A stretch of DNA of 64,000 nt from Myxococcales bacterium (GCA_025355005.1 JANXLV010000351.1:1-64000), one strand, 5' to 3'; shown: positions 45,601-52,399, counted from the first letter of the stretch. Notes: a model not told the origin generated them from the sequence alone. Made by a program: numbers and translations.

Positions 45601-45795
45601 CGCGAGCTCGCTCAGGCGATCGTCACGGCGTGCGGCCTCGTGGAGACGGCCCCAGGTGTCCTCGGGGAGCTGCCCGCGCGAAAGCGCCGTGACCAGCTGT
45701 TCGAGGATGTCCTCCTCCGCCTGGAGGGGGGCGTCGAAAGTCGGCAGCGCGGCTGGTGAACCTGCGCGTGGCTTCGAATTCTGGGGCGGCTGCAT
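33661..45795 (-). CDS. Giant 4044-residue TPR/helical-repeat protein
   Basis: This single uninterrupted frame of 12.1 kb codes a protein of roughly 440 kDa made almost wholly of TPR-like helix pairs. Recurring units read like YQALLRAEPSSATARDALE and VARLLETTLAAD, with spacings near 35-40 residues. There is no signal peptide, membrane helix or recognisable enzyme domain. A Pro/Ser/Arg-rich linker at about residues 1670-1705 splits it into an N-terminal array and a longer C-terminal array. The unit consensus is TPR (Trp/Leu/Tyr near position 4-11, Ala/Gly at 8, Ala at 20, Pro at 32). Such proteins act as scaffolds. The gene follows a TPR gene and an Hsp70 gene on the same strand after an 86-base gap. 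It ends five bases from the convergent HExxGH gene. Confidence 0.85.
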   Translation of the reverse strand: MQPPQNSKPRAGSPAALPTFDAPLQAEEDILEQLVTALSRGQLPEDTWGRLHEAARRDDRLSELAFAYESVSQGKRIKTLLPAALAEFYFRAAQFFGDVFGDDVGATAYLERAVVAAPNHQGSFDALDTLFTNADANKKLADLCAAVAPHKPKSDQAVLFKRAAILYERAQMDDKAIEMYQALLRAEPSSATARDALEARYVHANRYRDVARLLETTLAADANPDPEDSLKVRGRLIDVYANQLQEPERTIGHVEAVLAADATHEGALRMGERLLTVKALAARAAAALGGAVIAMGRAEDAIPYIEVELENIRGPKRKDPLKRLGFIKKDTLDDKPGAYESFEAVLGIDPSDDEVRQAFFDLAVELSKASDAARTLGRVLTMAKDAPARSKISAEMADLLRISGDAKRARATHSGVIALAGAAPEALLRSARALAELFEAEGDQRALAEMLEKVGGLSTDPEERLRTNERLAELATGPLADTTKAIAAWRNLVDSTARPRALAALEPLYTQAENWAELAFVLGERSKDATAEDESRALAMRAADMFAQKTQEKERATGILLDLLGRLGPNREVNARLAPLLEAQKRWDDLAMILQAEARLGDDREGALSLARLGAVRATRLSDVPGSIVAYREALDRDPSEKTSRAALERLLTSPEHKMDVADVLEPVYRADLLRGDTHATTGLLKILELRADSQAIVSDRLEALGEAVSIAEKVSPERALELAGRALLEAVASDEAVEQWLHRTVAVAERGVEPKRLAAALSAAIGAKAIETPQELMVVTRAAEAHAAAGEVGPALALYRRALAFAPQSADLVSRVDELLQEQGNPEERVTLYRNALEQGVEPARRKQLLVAIGTIERSELGNKPAAVQAFRAVLGQDPADRAAYKALTELYAELEQWETLCDLYEDHLEHADEDEGRITRADLALTSALHDQTDRAIMHAFALLKDPQLDDAGFGTVAKVADHLKDAELQRAVLERVVAVGSDPLDRIDALERLGDLALTRNAPDRGRAQAMEHWKQAADTALGMSQDARARELFERAQKLDPNDLEIARALVAILSRYEEWAEILPLYDVLLAHAPSPRAKVDLLVTVVGIREERLSDPVGALDSAALAFSLAPTDHNVLYMFERVAGQANALTQFAKELDQALDHGLDAHTASEVRLAKARVLARDPQFRESVIETYRRILETPGTDESRIEAAATALEEMLDTPKAGLEKSTRRWLSEWKVGRAAEDAKATALLTWGAVEETVLGDARRALDVYRRALSLDPQNVDATAAIARLSIAQGDVDGAVVALVAQRELLEGSARSGVELELATILLERQERALDAMAYVADVVERSPGDTRALGLAARLLGHRDTRARAVEVLERALDGAEDPQARASILEKLVGSEVVVAEDTRFEWYERLISLRKEGGKNADAFAAVLAAARAMPTRMTLWDQAEELARQLESPDPVAELYEHALSVVEDRAQALEFGQRAVAFYEEWYEASDRVVTILKRVLEIDPSDLWAFDRLKLVFDAGERWNDLFELYDRAIAAAADDVTKVQLLEDVAQIAKDFANSADRSISYFEQLLALKPGNVRLSAALERLYEKNSRPRELIALLSTRIADLEPVAAQEARAKIAKIWLDDVGDATSALGVVEDIVLRSQDAETKDAKVDVIALLERTLAVAPIQAEAASAESLQPPRTESASGQARRESLPPMVSPKRPLVRQRAAALLKEKYAVQGREADLARMLEVELEAIKSPKERIRRHLQLAEVYEVLAQDERALAHRIDLVLLDPESEDYQSKLSALSRSLGKLEEYAAVLVKAGEATDSEELRVDMFMRAAAVLAERVEDRDRAIELMFRVLGTPQITEGRLLEACRFIEPLLFAAERKHERLEVLERLSVLESDFTVKAKVLGEAARLATELGDFDRGIWAWEGRLEIEQNDVEALSGLVDLFERTTKWREMILARKRRAAADVPDAEKRADRMRVAIVLSDELGELAESIAAWRDFETEFSETDESTEALRLLYRRTSQWPELGTLLYRASGRTEDPLQASSLLRELGDLRREHLNDAGMAIQAYENALRADSANEGSRAGLIALIEQGDQKKDAVRVLLASYRATGDLLGVHSLTEPRLSVSVNKDDRVEILREAAQISEAQKEDKQAAFELLTRAFRADPANRPSEDDLYRLANDLTNESDLAALLSQVTGDFDSAGEAPAFLSGVRFRMATLLEKTLGQDQAALAAYVRVCEGAPGDLEAARATIRVAGRVADWTAAARALSEYSRSFGALEQSLAGTFEEAATLAHGWDAATRALTEHVAREKETLGSAILRDMEASIAAWHRDRRGDPDAAEAAYTRALAHDPLNAELLAALAQLQRRAKGRPLVESLLRLSQATGGDLDLLAEAADIALHNVLDRALAKSIFDKLLKLATERWQKAGPESVSAGTPGSPSTFVDRACKSLVAIYDDEGDVERVATLLIETAKLPFPREATREMRMRAAEISSTRLLDPERAIAIYLVLFDEDRRDDEVIKKLSGLYESTGRKDELIGLRLQQIAASESEDSKLSLRIDVSSIQYSLGNVADVITTLRENLGQHPRHERTITRLAEIYDREARDVELEGFYAEQADAAETAADIDTATKYYLQAARVAETKRKDLRAATAHLRRVIGMGASREALEALARIAMTLGAPLDAAGYLDRLRELALEDERPDVTLKLADAFLSAGDVENAKARLEDEIGRSPAADAVRTRLVSIYKTQKAWKNLADLLIGGAQHAHDKATKLLRLREAAELLVSRCNAPDTAIPLLESARDLDPDDRTIQLALADALGAAKRFDDARTLLRGMIDAFSGRRPKERAPVHYHLARLDLAIGDRARALVELDAATKIDPANPEILRALSELARDDGQLDRAERSYRALLTVLRRQDDTKEDPPIVKTEVLLELAQIAERQGETERAKEITESAMEMATESDNESKRLEAMLRARGDHVHFSRAMERRLAKSKEDSAYAENLSELADIYETHLSKPDDATAARLRAVRIAPYANNIHEKTRAAMKARGSLGAYVDLLSDLAGAAEDNGQAELAAGLLARKAAVLDEDLDEPKQAVRVYEAAIMLKSDMPEVLAALGHIFGRIGDTEGQARILSSFVESERTQGRVPSDALYRLAALRLGSEETVSEGVTALEQAFADAPDADRAILILRAASDKMPANENIVDLYERIAKQRGDRRGLVDALARRWAAGDGAVGALREAYDVATDLLDTDLAESLLRRFLERGTEDLVARAWALTNLSAMREQSKDYAEAVLLRREAAEVSDPGEARALLFEVTVLAEEKLKDIHLAATVLEDLHQRDTTDRDAWAPLLVIYRKRGDHEKLANLLGEVIAFAEDATERTNMRLERVKIGMDKLGLADLALPQLQEILDEDPGHAEAAMMLGGLLEKGGRDADLVTLYEKQLDAAKDKENAPAIVTISQKLGALLEKRDRDAAKTVYYACLDWAADNIEVVRALARMHADGGAAEVQERADMTERLLGLATGDEAEATALSLTDLRTQLGDSEAAIRALETGFTKAGASSALFSRLETLYKEKGEPAKLAELYLIDASKKEDDPVLRVERLHAAARLYLDHVGDAARGAQILSEARIIAPTDPALLAELVAALTAAGDLERAIAELGTAIDALAVGAEQRTALVAQRALLQRDKGDLAAALIDFDEAAANGTPDRKEALVDHVKAMSAAAGADNSPATRDLRLRLAALLREANDVEGARAALTELLRTDSRDKVVLRVAGRLEEEMSQWNAAIAVYRRLVGFEDPEYIADTAKRLLFCCEQAGRVADARGGLERARIAVPDNAELRAALEKVYEATGAIAELAGLALDEAQTTGDVGGKFALLVRAGSLFVQDAQTTERAIAPLEEARSLRPGDLDCVAILADAYTATGKLPEAMEVLTACVATFKGRRARELSAIYHRIARVAEAQGDRDAELANLTLALDVDAQNGVAASELAYIAMELSQWELATRALRAVTMLKTPAPLSKALAYQHLGEIARQQGDVKKALVLVKRAVDEDNTLASAKELLETWKAEV

Positions 45796-45881
45796 CGTCG
45801 GACGGGCGCTCGGGACGTCCAGCGTACATTCATTTGATGGATGACAGAAGCACCCAGAATGGAACGGAAATCGGCGGGATT

Positions 45882-47318
45882 TTACCGCTGGGGGGCACCT
45901 CGCTTCGATAAGTGACGGCTGCGTGCCTCCGAAAGGCAGGAGATCGCGGTTTTCCGGTCGCCCCTTGCCAGCGCTCGCCGTCCGCGATGGCAGAGAAGCT
46001 CCGTGAGGCGATCTTCGGCGCCGGGCTCCTCGCGCTGGGCCGCCAGTCGAAGCGCTCGGTCAGCGGAGAGATCTTCCCCCCGCGCGACGAGCAGCGCGGC
46101 GAGCGGCAAGAGACCGCGCGGGCTCGCCGCACCGAGGATGACGGCGCGTGCCGCAAGGCTCGCGGCCTCTGGATGGAGCGAGCGGTCGTCGCTGCCGAGG
46201 GCGAGCATGGCGAGCGTCAGTGCGCTTCGCGGGAACGGACGCACGTCACCAGCGGCCAGCGCGAGCACCTCTCGCAGGCGCGTGACGCGCAGCGCGCCGC
46301 GTACGTGCTCCGCGATCGCTGCGAGGGAAACATCCGTGAGGCGCAGCGCGGCGCTCGCGTCCGCCCGCGCGGCTGCATCGGGCCCCGAGCCACCCGCGAG
46401 GACCGCCTTCGCCTTCAACACCAGAGGGGCGAGCTCTGGATCGTCCACGATGCGCCGCTCCTCTGCCAGCGCGGCCTTCACGCCCACGTCGTTCTGCAGC
46501 GACTCCAGCCGCTTCCGCGCGAGCGCGACCGATGCAGGCACCGTGTGCAAGGAGAGCGCTGCCACCACGCGGTCCGCCTCGAGCGGCGTAAGCGCGTGTC
46601 CCATGCGGTCTGCATGCGCAGCGGCCACATGCGCCGCCGCTGCCGCGAGCGACGGGGTCTGCCGGGCCACCTCCACGAGCGCCGACAGCGCGCCTGCGCG
46701 TTCGAAGCGGCTCTTGGACGCAAGCAGCAAGCGTGCATGTTGCAGCTTTTTTTGCGGCACGAGCAGCGTGGGGTCGATGCTCTTCACGAGCTCGATCGCC
46801 GACGCCGCTGTCTCCGGCTCACGTGCGCGCGCACGTGCGACCTCGAGGCCCGCCGCTGCGAACAGCTTCTCGCTGTCCCGGATGAACTTCGCTGCGCTCT
46901 TCGACTCGATGCACGACGTGAACGCAGCCAGCGCATCACCCAAAAGGCCGCGCCGCTGGCAGACCCGGCCGAGCGCGTAGCCCACGCGCGGGTCACGCTT
47001 TCGCTCGTGCTCGCGGACCAGGATGAGGTGGCACGTGCGCTGGAATCCGCGCGCCTCCAGCCGCGCCGCGGATACGACGACGTCTTCGGCGAGGTCGCCC
47101 ATGCGCACGAAGCCCCACGACTCCCCAAACGAGAACGCGGCCTGCTCGTCGCCTGCTTCGATGGCGCAGTCGATGCCGCGGAGGATCGCCTGCGCGCGCG
47201 TCGTGTCCGAGTCCTGCGAGAGCAGGTTCCGGTAGGCGAGCATGCCGGCCTTGGGACCGGCGGTGCGCCAGATCTTCTCTGCTGCGGCGAGCGCGATCGA
47301 GTCGAGGAGCCCCGCCAT
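45882..47318 (-). CDS. TPR-like helical-repeat protein, coupled to the Hsp70 gene
   Basis: The 478-residue protein is all-helical with loose TPR-like units (for example VGYALGRVCQRRGLLGDALA and ALARGDRKTAISCLSEARSR near the C-terminus). It has no signal or membrane segment, so is probably cytoplasmic. The ATG start shares bases with the TGA stop of the Hsp70 gene (ATGA), so the two proteins are made together. A role as co-chaperone or adaptor for that Hsp70 is an inference from this coupling, since TPR proteins commonly bind Hsp70s. This Hsp70 lacks an EEVD-type tail, so the contact would have to be of another kind. Confidence 0.65.
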   Translation of the reverse strand: MAGLLDSIALAAAEKIWRTAGPKAGMLAYRNLLSQDSDTTRAQAILRGIDCAIEAGDEQAAFSFGESWGFVRMGDLAEDVVVSAARLEARGFQRTCHLILVREHERKRDPRVGYALGRVCQRRGLLGDALAAFTSCIESKSAAKFIRDSEKLFAAAGLEVARARAREPETAASAIELVKSIDPTLLVPQKKLQHARLLLASKSRFERAGALSALVEVARQTPSLAAAAAHVAAAHADRMGHALTPLEADRVVAALSLHTVPASVALARKRLESLQNDVGVKAALAEERRIVDDPELAPLVLKAKAVLAGGSGPDAAARADASAALRLTDVSLAAIAEHVRGALRVTRLREVLALAAGDVRPFPRSALTLAMLALGSDDRSLHPEAASLAARAVILGAASPRGLLPLAALLVARGEDLSADRALRLAAQREEPGAEDRLTELLCHRGRRALARGDRKTAISCLSEARSRHLSKRGAPQR

Positions 47319-49912
47319 CAGGCCTTGCGGCCGCCAGAGGCTTCAGTGACGAGGCCAATGCTCGGCAGGCGCTCGATCGCGAGCTCGACGCGATGCAGCT
47401 CCGCGTTCAGATCGTCGAGCGACTGACGGAGGGCGACGGCGCTGCCCTCCTCCGCGGGCTTGAGAGACTCGATGCGTGGATTGATCTTCTCGTTCAGCCA
47501 CGTGGCGATGCGCCCTTGTTCGGCCTGCTGGAGCGCGCGCACCTCCGGCGATGCAGACGGAACCACGTCCGCCAGATCCTTTCCGGCGCGTCCCGTGCGG
47601 CTCTTCACGGCCTGGATGCGGCGAAGGAGATACTCCGGATCGTCCGGCTTGCGGCCCGAGACCTCTTGTTGATGCGCGGTCTCGAGGAGCGCCTGCGCCT
47701 CGTTGCACGAGCGCCGCCAGCCGCTCGCGTCGCCTTCGTGGAAGGCCGCCGTGGCGCGCTCTTCCAGGCTTCGCACGCGCGACTCCCACTGATCGCGCGA
47801 CATGGACCCGAGCGGATCCGGTGCGCGGTAGATCACCATCTTGAGCGCATTGACGGTCTCCTCGAAGCGCTCGTATGGCGGCGAGAGGTCGGAGTCACCG
47901 CGGCCGCGGAGCTCGTCGATGAGCAGGCGCAGCCGCTGACAGAGCGCCTCCAGCTTGTCGGGGTCGGTCGCCAGCACTTCGGAGATGCCTGCGCGCAGCT
48001 TGTTGGACTCCACGCGGTAGTAGTCGCCGTAGCTGCCCCACATGACGCGCCCGGCGGCCTCCGCTTCCGCGAGGAGGGAGTCCACGGCGTCCTGCGACTC
48101 GAACCGCGTGAGCTCCGGCCGGTCGACCTTGGCCCACAGTGTCTGGCCGAGGATCTCGGCCTTCGCCTCGATGCGCATGCTCTCGTCGCAGGTGAGCATG
48201 AGCGACACGGGCGTGCCCACCGGCGTGTCCTTCGATACCTCCAGCACGAGCGTCTTGATGGGCAGGCGGTTCTGCAAGAGGCGCAGCACGACGGCGCCGC
48301 TCTGATCGCCCGTGTACAGCGTGTGCAACGCCGATGTGGGGAGGCCGCTGCCTTCGGGGATGAGGACGCGACGGTCGATGCGGCCGGCGCGCGTTATCTC
48401 GATCGCGATGTCCTTCGCGACGACCGATGGTCGCGAGAGCGCAGACGCGCGCGGACGTGCGTCGCCGCGATAGAGCGCAAAGGGAAGCGCGCCCACGGCC
48501 TTGTCACCGCTCATGAGCGATAGCAGGAGGCGGTTCTCCGGCTCCGGGCCCAGCGGCACGTCGAGCCTTGCGGCGCCGTCCTCGATCTTCGCGCGTGCCA
48601 CCGGTTTGTCATCCGAACGCACCTCCACGGAGTCGACCTTGTCCGGCGCGTTCACCGTCACGGCGAGCCGGAGCGATTTGCCCTGACCGACGAGCGGTCC
48701 ACGGAGCGTGGCGCTGGGACTCGTGGGCGACTCGTCCAGGGTGAGCGTGAGCCCGCCGAGCTGCGCGGCGTGAACGGCAGCGCCGAGCGCCACGCACGTG
48801 TCCACTTCGTCCTGGAGGATGGTGTGGTTCTTGGCCTTGTTTGCGAGCGCTTCCGTGACGCGACGGATGACGAGCGGCAGACGCGTGGACCCGCCGACGA
48901 GCACGATGTGGTCGATGTCCTCGATGCCGACGTTCGCGGTCTCACGGCTCTTGCCGAGCGCGCGCTCTGCGCTCGTGATGGTGGTCTCCACGAGGCTCGC
49001 GACGACGGCGTCGTAGTCAGCGCGGCCGATCTCGCGCTCGAAGCTCACGCTCTCGCCGTTCTTGTCCGTCATGAAGTCCTGCTTGGACACGCTGACGACG
49101 TCCTTGCCCGCGAGCTGCTCCTTGATCTCCTGCGCCAGGTTGCGGAGGCGCGAGAAGCGGAACGCGTCATCCGCGTCGTCGCGGATGTGGAGGTCCAGCG
49201 CGTAGCCGCCCTTCTCGAGCTCTGTCCTGAGCCACGTGGCGAACGCGCGGTCGAAGTCGTCGCCGCCGAGGAAGTTGTCGCCGTCGATCGCGAGCACCTG
49301 GTACTCGCCGCCGAGGCAACGAAGCACGGACACGTCGAACGTGCCGCCGCCAAGGTCGTAGACCAGGAAGTTTCCGTCGCCGAGCTTCTCCTTCCACGTG
49401 TGGTAGATCGCCGCGGCCGTCGGCTCCTGAAGGATGCCCAGCACGTCGAGCCCCGCGAGCTCACCGGCCTTGCGCGTCGCCTCCACCTGCGGCGCATCGA
49501 AGTACGCGGGCACCGTGATCACGGCGCGCGTGACCGTCATGGTGACGCCCTCGCTCGTGCGCTGCGCCATGAACTCCGACATGTTGGTGCGGAGCGCGGC
49601 GAGGATCTTGGACGACACTTCTTCGGGCGACAGCTCCTCCTGGCCAACGGTCACGGTCGTCCTCTGGCCCATCTTGCGCTTGATGGACTCGATGGGGCCC
49701 GGGTCCTTGCCGCGTCGCGCGCGCGCGGGATGACCCACGAGCATCGCGCCCGCGCCGCCGTCAGCCTTCGCATCCCACGCGAGCGCGGAGGGGAACGTCT
49801 TGCGCCCGAACTTGTCCTCATAGAGCAGGATCTGCGACTCCGCCGGATGCAGCAGTGCGATCTCGGAGTTGGTGGTGCCCAGATCGATTCCCACGGGACG
49901 GTCGACGCGCAT
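47318..49912 (-). CDS. Divergent Hsp70 (DnaK-like) with insert before the substrate-binding domain
   Basis: This is an 864-residue protein, against about 640 for DnaK. The ATPase domain is complete: phosphate-1 loop GIDLGTTNS (8-16), the catalytic-lysine region IESIKRK (near 78-80), connect-1 LQEPTAAAIY, phosphate-2 YDLGGGTFDVS (185-195) and adenosine motif VLVGGSTRLP (337-346). The usual hydrophobic linker (DVTPLSLG) does not follow at about 386. Instead about 110 extra residues of beta-like sequence come first. The substrate-domain-like stretch DIAIEITRAGRIDRRVLIPE then begins near 501. The helical C-terminal part is enlarged (about 600-864) and ends RKA without EEVD. ATG 49912 is the likely start. 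No DnaJ or GrpE gene is present. Confidence 0.88.
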   Translation of the reverse strand: MRVDRPVGIDLGTTNSEIALLHPAESQILLYEDKFGRKTFPSALAWDAKADGGAGAMLVGHPARARRGKDPGPIESIKRKMGQRTTVTVGQEELSPEEVSSKILAALRTNMSEFMAQRTSEGVTMTVTRAVITVPAYFDAPQVEATRKAGELAGLDVLGILQEPTAAAIYHTWKEKLGDGNFLVYDLGGGTFDVSVLRCLGGEYQVLAIDGDNFLGGDDFDRAFATWLRTELEKGGYALDLHIRDDADDAFRFSRLRNLAQEIKEQLAGKDVVSVSKQDFMTDKNGESVSFEREIGRADYDAVVASLVETTITSAERALGKSRETANVGIEDIDHIVLVGGSTRLPLVIRRVTEALANKAKNHTILQDEVDTCVALGAAVHAAQLGGLTLTLDESPTSPSATLRGPLVGQGKSLRLAVTVNAPDKVDSVEVRSDDKPVARAKIEDGAARLDVPLGPEPENRLLLSLMSGDKAVGALPFALYRGDARPRASALSRPSVVAKDIAIEITRAGRIDRRVLIPEGSGLPTSALHTLYTGDQSGAVVLRLLQNRLPIKTLVLEVSKDTPVGTPVSLMLTCDESMRIEAKAEILGQTLWAKVDRPELTRFESQDAVDSLLAEAEAAGRVMWGSYGDYYRVESNKLRAGISEVLATDPDKLEALCQRLRLLIDELRGRGDSDLSPPYERFEETVNALKMVIYRAPDPLGSMSRDQWESRVRSLEERATAAFHEGDASGWRRSCNEAQALLETAHQQEVSGRKPDDPEYLLRRIQAVKSRTGRAGKDLADVVPSASPEVRALQQAEQGRIATWLNEKINPRIESLKPAEEGSAVALRQSLDDLNAELHRVELAIERLPSIGLVTEASGGRKA

Positions 49913-49922
49913 GCGGGCGAGT

Positions 49923-50870
49923 CTACCTGCGACCAAGGCGTGCCGCTACGTCGCGCGACAGCTCACGTGCCGACGCCTCCGTGAGGTGGCTTCCATCGTA
50001 GGTATGGTAGGCGTCCGGCGTGATCTCCCAGTAGTCGCCGCCGGCCTCGCGGAAGCGCGCCGCGAACGCCGCCTCGTCGAAGTGCGCGAGCCGCTCCTCG
50101 AGCATGCGCATCTCCGTCGTCGTGGGCGGACGAAACGCGAACACGCGGATGTTGCGCGCGCGCCACTTCGTGACCTGCGCGAGGAGCTCCGTCTCGAGCG
50201 CAGGCTCCACCGCGCCCTCGCGCAGGACGCGTTCGTACTCGACGAGCGCGCCGTTCGGGTTCTCTGGCGACAGTCGTGATGCGACCCAGCCGTCCGCGCG
50301 GAAGTCCTGAAAATACAGGGCGCTCGTGCGTGTGGCGGAACCGCCGCCGAGCGCCAACTCTGTCGCGTCGATGGGGCGCAGCGCATCTTCGAGCGGACCC
50401 AGGTACTGGCTCTCGAGCCTCTCGCGCGCGGTGCGCCTTCGCTCCGCGAGGAACCCGTTGTCGCGCGCTGCGTGCGATGTGAGCGCGTGCGCGGTGACGC
50501 CGAGCACGATGGTCTTCTCCGTGGGGCCATCACCGAGCGAGCGCTCGAGATACGGAAGATAGTCACCGCAGAGGCACGCCGCCGAGAAGCCGAGGTTGCC
50601 TATGCGCGAACCAGGCAGCGCCGCGCGCATCTCCTCGGGCGCGAGCCCACGGAACACGCGCGAATCACCCGCAAGCACCACATCGAGCCGGCCCTCCACG
50701 CGGGCCTTCTCCGCCCAGAACCGCGCGGGGCTCTCACCCAGGTTCTGCTGCATGGTCGCGGGCGCCGGCCGCAAGCGCGCGACGCCAACAGCGAGCAGCG
50801 CCGCAACACCAAGCGCAATCGCAGTCGGCGAGCGCTGAAGGAGGCCTCTGGCAGTTGATTCGGTGGGCAT
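49923..50870 (-). CDS. SGNH/GDSL-like membrane-anchored protein, partner of the MBOAT
   Basis: The 315-residue protein has one N-terminal signal anchor (about 15-33) and a periplasmic SGNH-hydrolase-like domain. Block I is VVLAGDSRVFRG with Ser70, and the C-terminal catalytic pair is in YDGSHLTEAS with Asp292 and His295. This is the arrangement of AlgX/AlgJ/DltD-type proteins that place acyl groups on extracellular polymers. The ATG start overlaps the stop of the MBOAT gene (ATGA), the standard pairing: the MBOAT moves the acyl group across the membrane and the SGNH protein hands it to the acceptor. The acceptor is unknown. The Hsp70 gene follows after ten bases. Confidence 0.82.
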   Translation of the reverse strand: MPTESTARGLLQRSPTAIALGVAALLAVGVARLRPAPATMQQNLGESPARFWAEKARVEGRLDVVLAGDSRVFRGLAPEEMRAALPGSRIGNLGFSAACLCGDYLPYLERSLGDGPTEKTIVLGVTAHALTSHAARDNGFLAERRRTARERLESQYLGPLEDALRPIDATELALGGGSATRTSALYFQDFRADGWVASRLSPENPNGALVEYERVLREGAVEPALETELLAQVTKWRARNIRVFAFRPPTTTEMRMLEERLAHFDEAAFAARFREAGGDYWEITPDAYHTYDGSHLTEASARELSRDVAARLGRR

Positions 50871-52291
50871 CAGAACTGGAAGTAGATGAAGGCGTTACCG
50901 GGGCCGTGGAGATAGATGCAGGATACAATCAATAACCCAACGCCCAGGGGCCGCAGCACGCCCGGTGAGGTCGTGGTCGGTGTCTCTCGGTGAGGACGCC
51001 GGTCGCGCAGCGCGGTGATGAGCTCGGTCACGATGCCGAGCAGGAGGAACAAGGCAGGCGCGCGTAGCTGCGACAGGTCCGACGTCATCACGTGCGACGC
51101 GGAGAGCCCCAGCATGGCTGACAGGATGGATAGCGCGCCCTTCAAGGTGTGCGCACGGAAGAACACCCATCCGAGCAGCGTCAGCAGGAAGACGAGCGGC
51201 GCCGCGAGCACGCGTCCGAGCTGGCTCTTCTGCGCGCGCTCCGGCCACCGTGTCCAGCGCTCCACCGTGAGCCAGAGCGCATGCCACGCGCCCCACGCCA
51301 CGAACGTGAACGACGCGCCATGCCACAGACCCGACAGCAGCATCGTCACCCAGAGGTTCCGCGTTGCGCTCTTCCTGTTGCCACCCAGAGGCAGGTACAC
51401 GTAGTCCCGGAACCACGTGCTGAGGGTGATGTGCCAGCGCTGCCAGAACTCACGCATGCTGCGCGCCGTGTACGGATGATCGAAGTTCAGTGGGAACTCG
51501 TAGCCCATGAGGCGCGCAAGCCCGCGAGCGATGTCCGAATAGCCGGAAAAATCAGCGTAGATCTGCGCCGCGAACATGATCGTCGCGAGCCAGTAGAGCA
51601 GCCCCGACGAGCCGCCCGGCGCGTCGTAGATGGAGGTGACAGCGCGCGCGAGGTTGTCCGCGATGACGACCTTCTTCCAGTACCCGAGCACCATGAGCGA
51701 CACCGCGGAGAAGCGCGCCTCCGCGGACGGCGCGGTGTGCGTCTCGAGCCGTGGCAGCAGATCCTTGGCGCGGACGATGGGGCCCGCGACCAGCTGCGGG
51801 AACATGGAGATGAACGCGAGGAAGTGGAGGGGGTTCTTCGTTGGCTTCAGGGTGCCGCGATAGACGTCGATCGTGTAGCTCATCGACTGGAACGTGTAGA
51901 AGCTGATGCCCGGCGGCAGGAGCGCGACGAACGCAGGCACTCCGTCTGCGGTGTGCGTGGGGTGTCCGAGCGCCGCGGTCACCGAGTCCGTCGTGCGTGC
52001 TGCGAACGTCGAGTACTTGAAGACGAACAGCGCTCCGAGGTTCACGCCGAGCGAGCACGCGAGCAGCACCTTCTTGTGACGCGGGCTTCTCGCCATGCCC
52101 AGGCCGAAGACGAAATCCGAGAGCGCGGTGCCCAGGAGGAGGAGCACGAAGCGCGGATCCCACGCGCCGTAGAACACGAGTGAGGCGATCGTGATCGCCA
52201 CGTAGCGGCTGGTCGCGCGCCGGCAGACGAGCGGCCATAGCGCGAAGAAGATGGCCGCGAAGGCGAAGAACCCGAGCGAGTTGAACAGCAA
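50870..52291 (-). CDS. MBOAT-family membrane-bound O-acyltransferase (AlgI/DltB type)
   Basis: The 473-residue protein has about eleven hydrophobic segments and the MBOAT signature of the AlgI/DltB group. The segment PQLVAGPIVRAKDLLP (about 165-180) and FWQRWHITLSTWFRDYVYLPLGG (with His287) precede the invariant His324 in LLSGLWHGASFTFV. These enzymes transfer acyl groups, often acetyl, through the inner membrane for modification of a polysaccharide or other envelope polymer. It is the first gene of a leftward run (MBOAT, SGNH, Hsp70, TPR, giant TPR). No polysaccharide synthesis genes lie nearby, so the acceptor cannot be read from context. Confidence 0.9.
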   Translation of the reverse strand: MLFNSLGFFAFAAIFFALWPLVCRRATSRYVAITIASLVFYGAWDPRFVLLLLGTALSDFVFGLGMARSPRHKKVLLACSLGVNLGALFVFKYSTFAARTTDSVTAALGHPTHTADGVPAFVALLPPGISFYTFQSMSYTIDVYRGTLKPTKNPLHFLAFISMFPQLVAGPIVRAKDLLPRLETHTAPSAEARFSAVSLMVLGYWKKVVIADNLARAVTSIYDAPGGSSGLLYWLATIMFAAQIYADFSGYSDIARGLARLMGYEFPLNFDHPYTARSMREFWQRWHITLSTWFRDYVYLPLGGNRKSATRNLWVTMLLSGLWHGASFTFVAWGAWHALWLTVERWTRWPERAQKSQLGRVLAAPLVFLLTLLGWVFFRAHTLKGALSILSAMLGLSASHVMTSDLSQLRAPALFLLLGIVTELITALRDRRPHRETPTTTSPGVLRPLGVGLLIVSCIYLHGPGNAFIYFQF

Positions 52292-52399
52292 CTACCGGAG
52301 CATACCGGCACAAAAACGGAGTGTGTCATCCGCATCCTGGAGATTCGGCGGCCAAGACGCGCTATGGTGTGGTCCTTCACCTGAAGACCGGGAGCGCCA

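Noticed and set aside
42334-45759. Long open frame (1141 codons) on the plus strand opposite the giant TPR gene
   Set aside because: It has Arg/Val/His-rich, motif-free sequence and mirrors a real gene. Long antisense frames are expected in GC-rich DNA. The TPR frame has the consistent repeat pattern.
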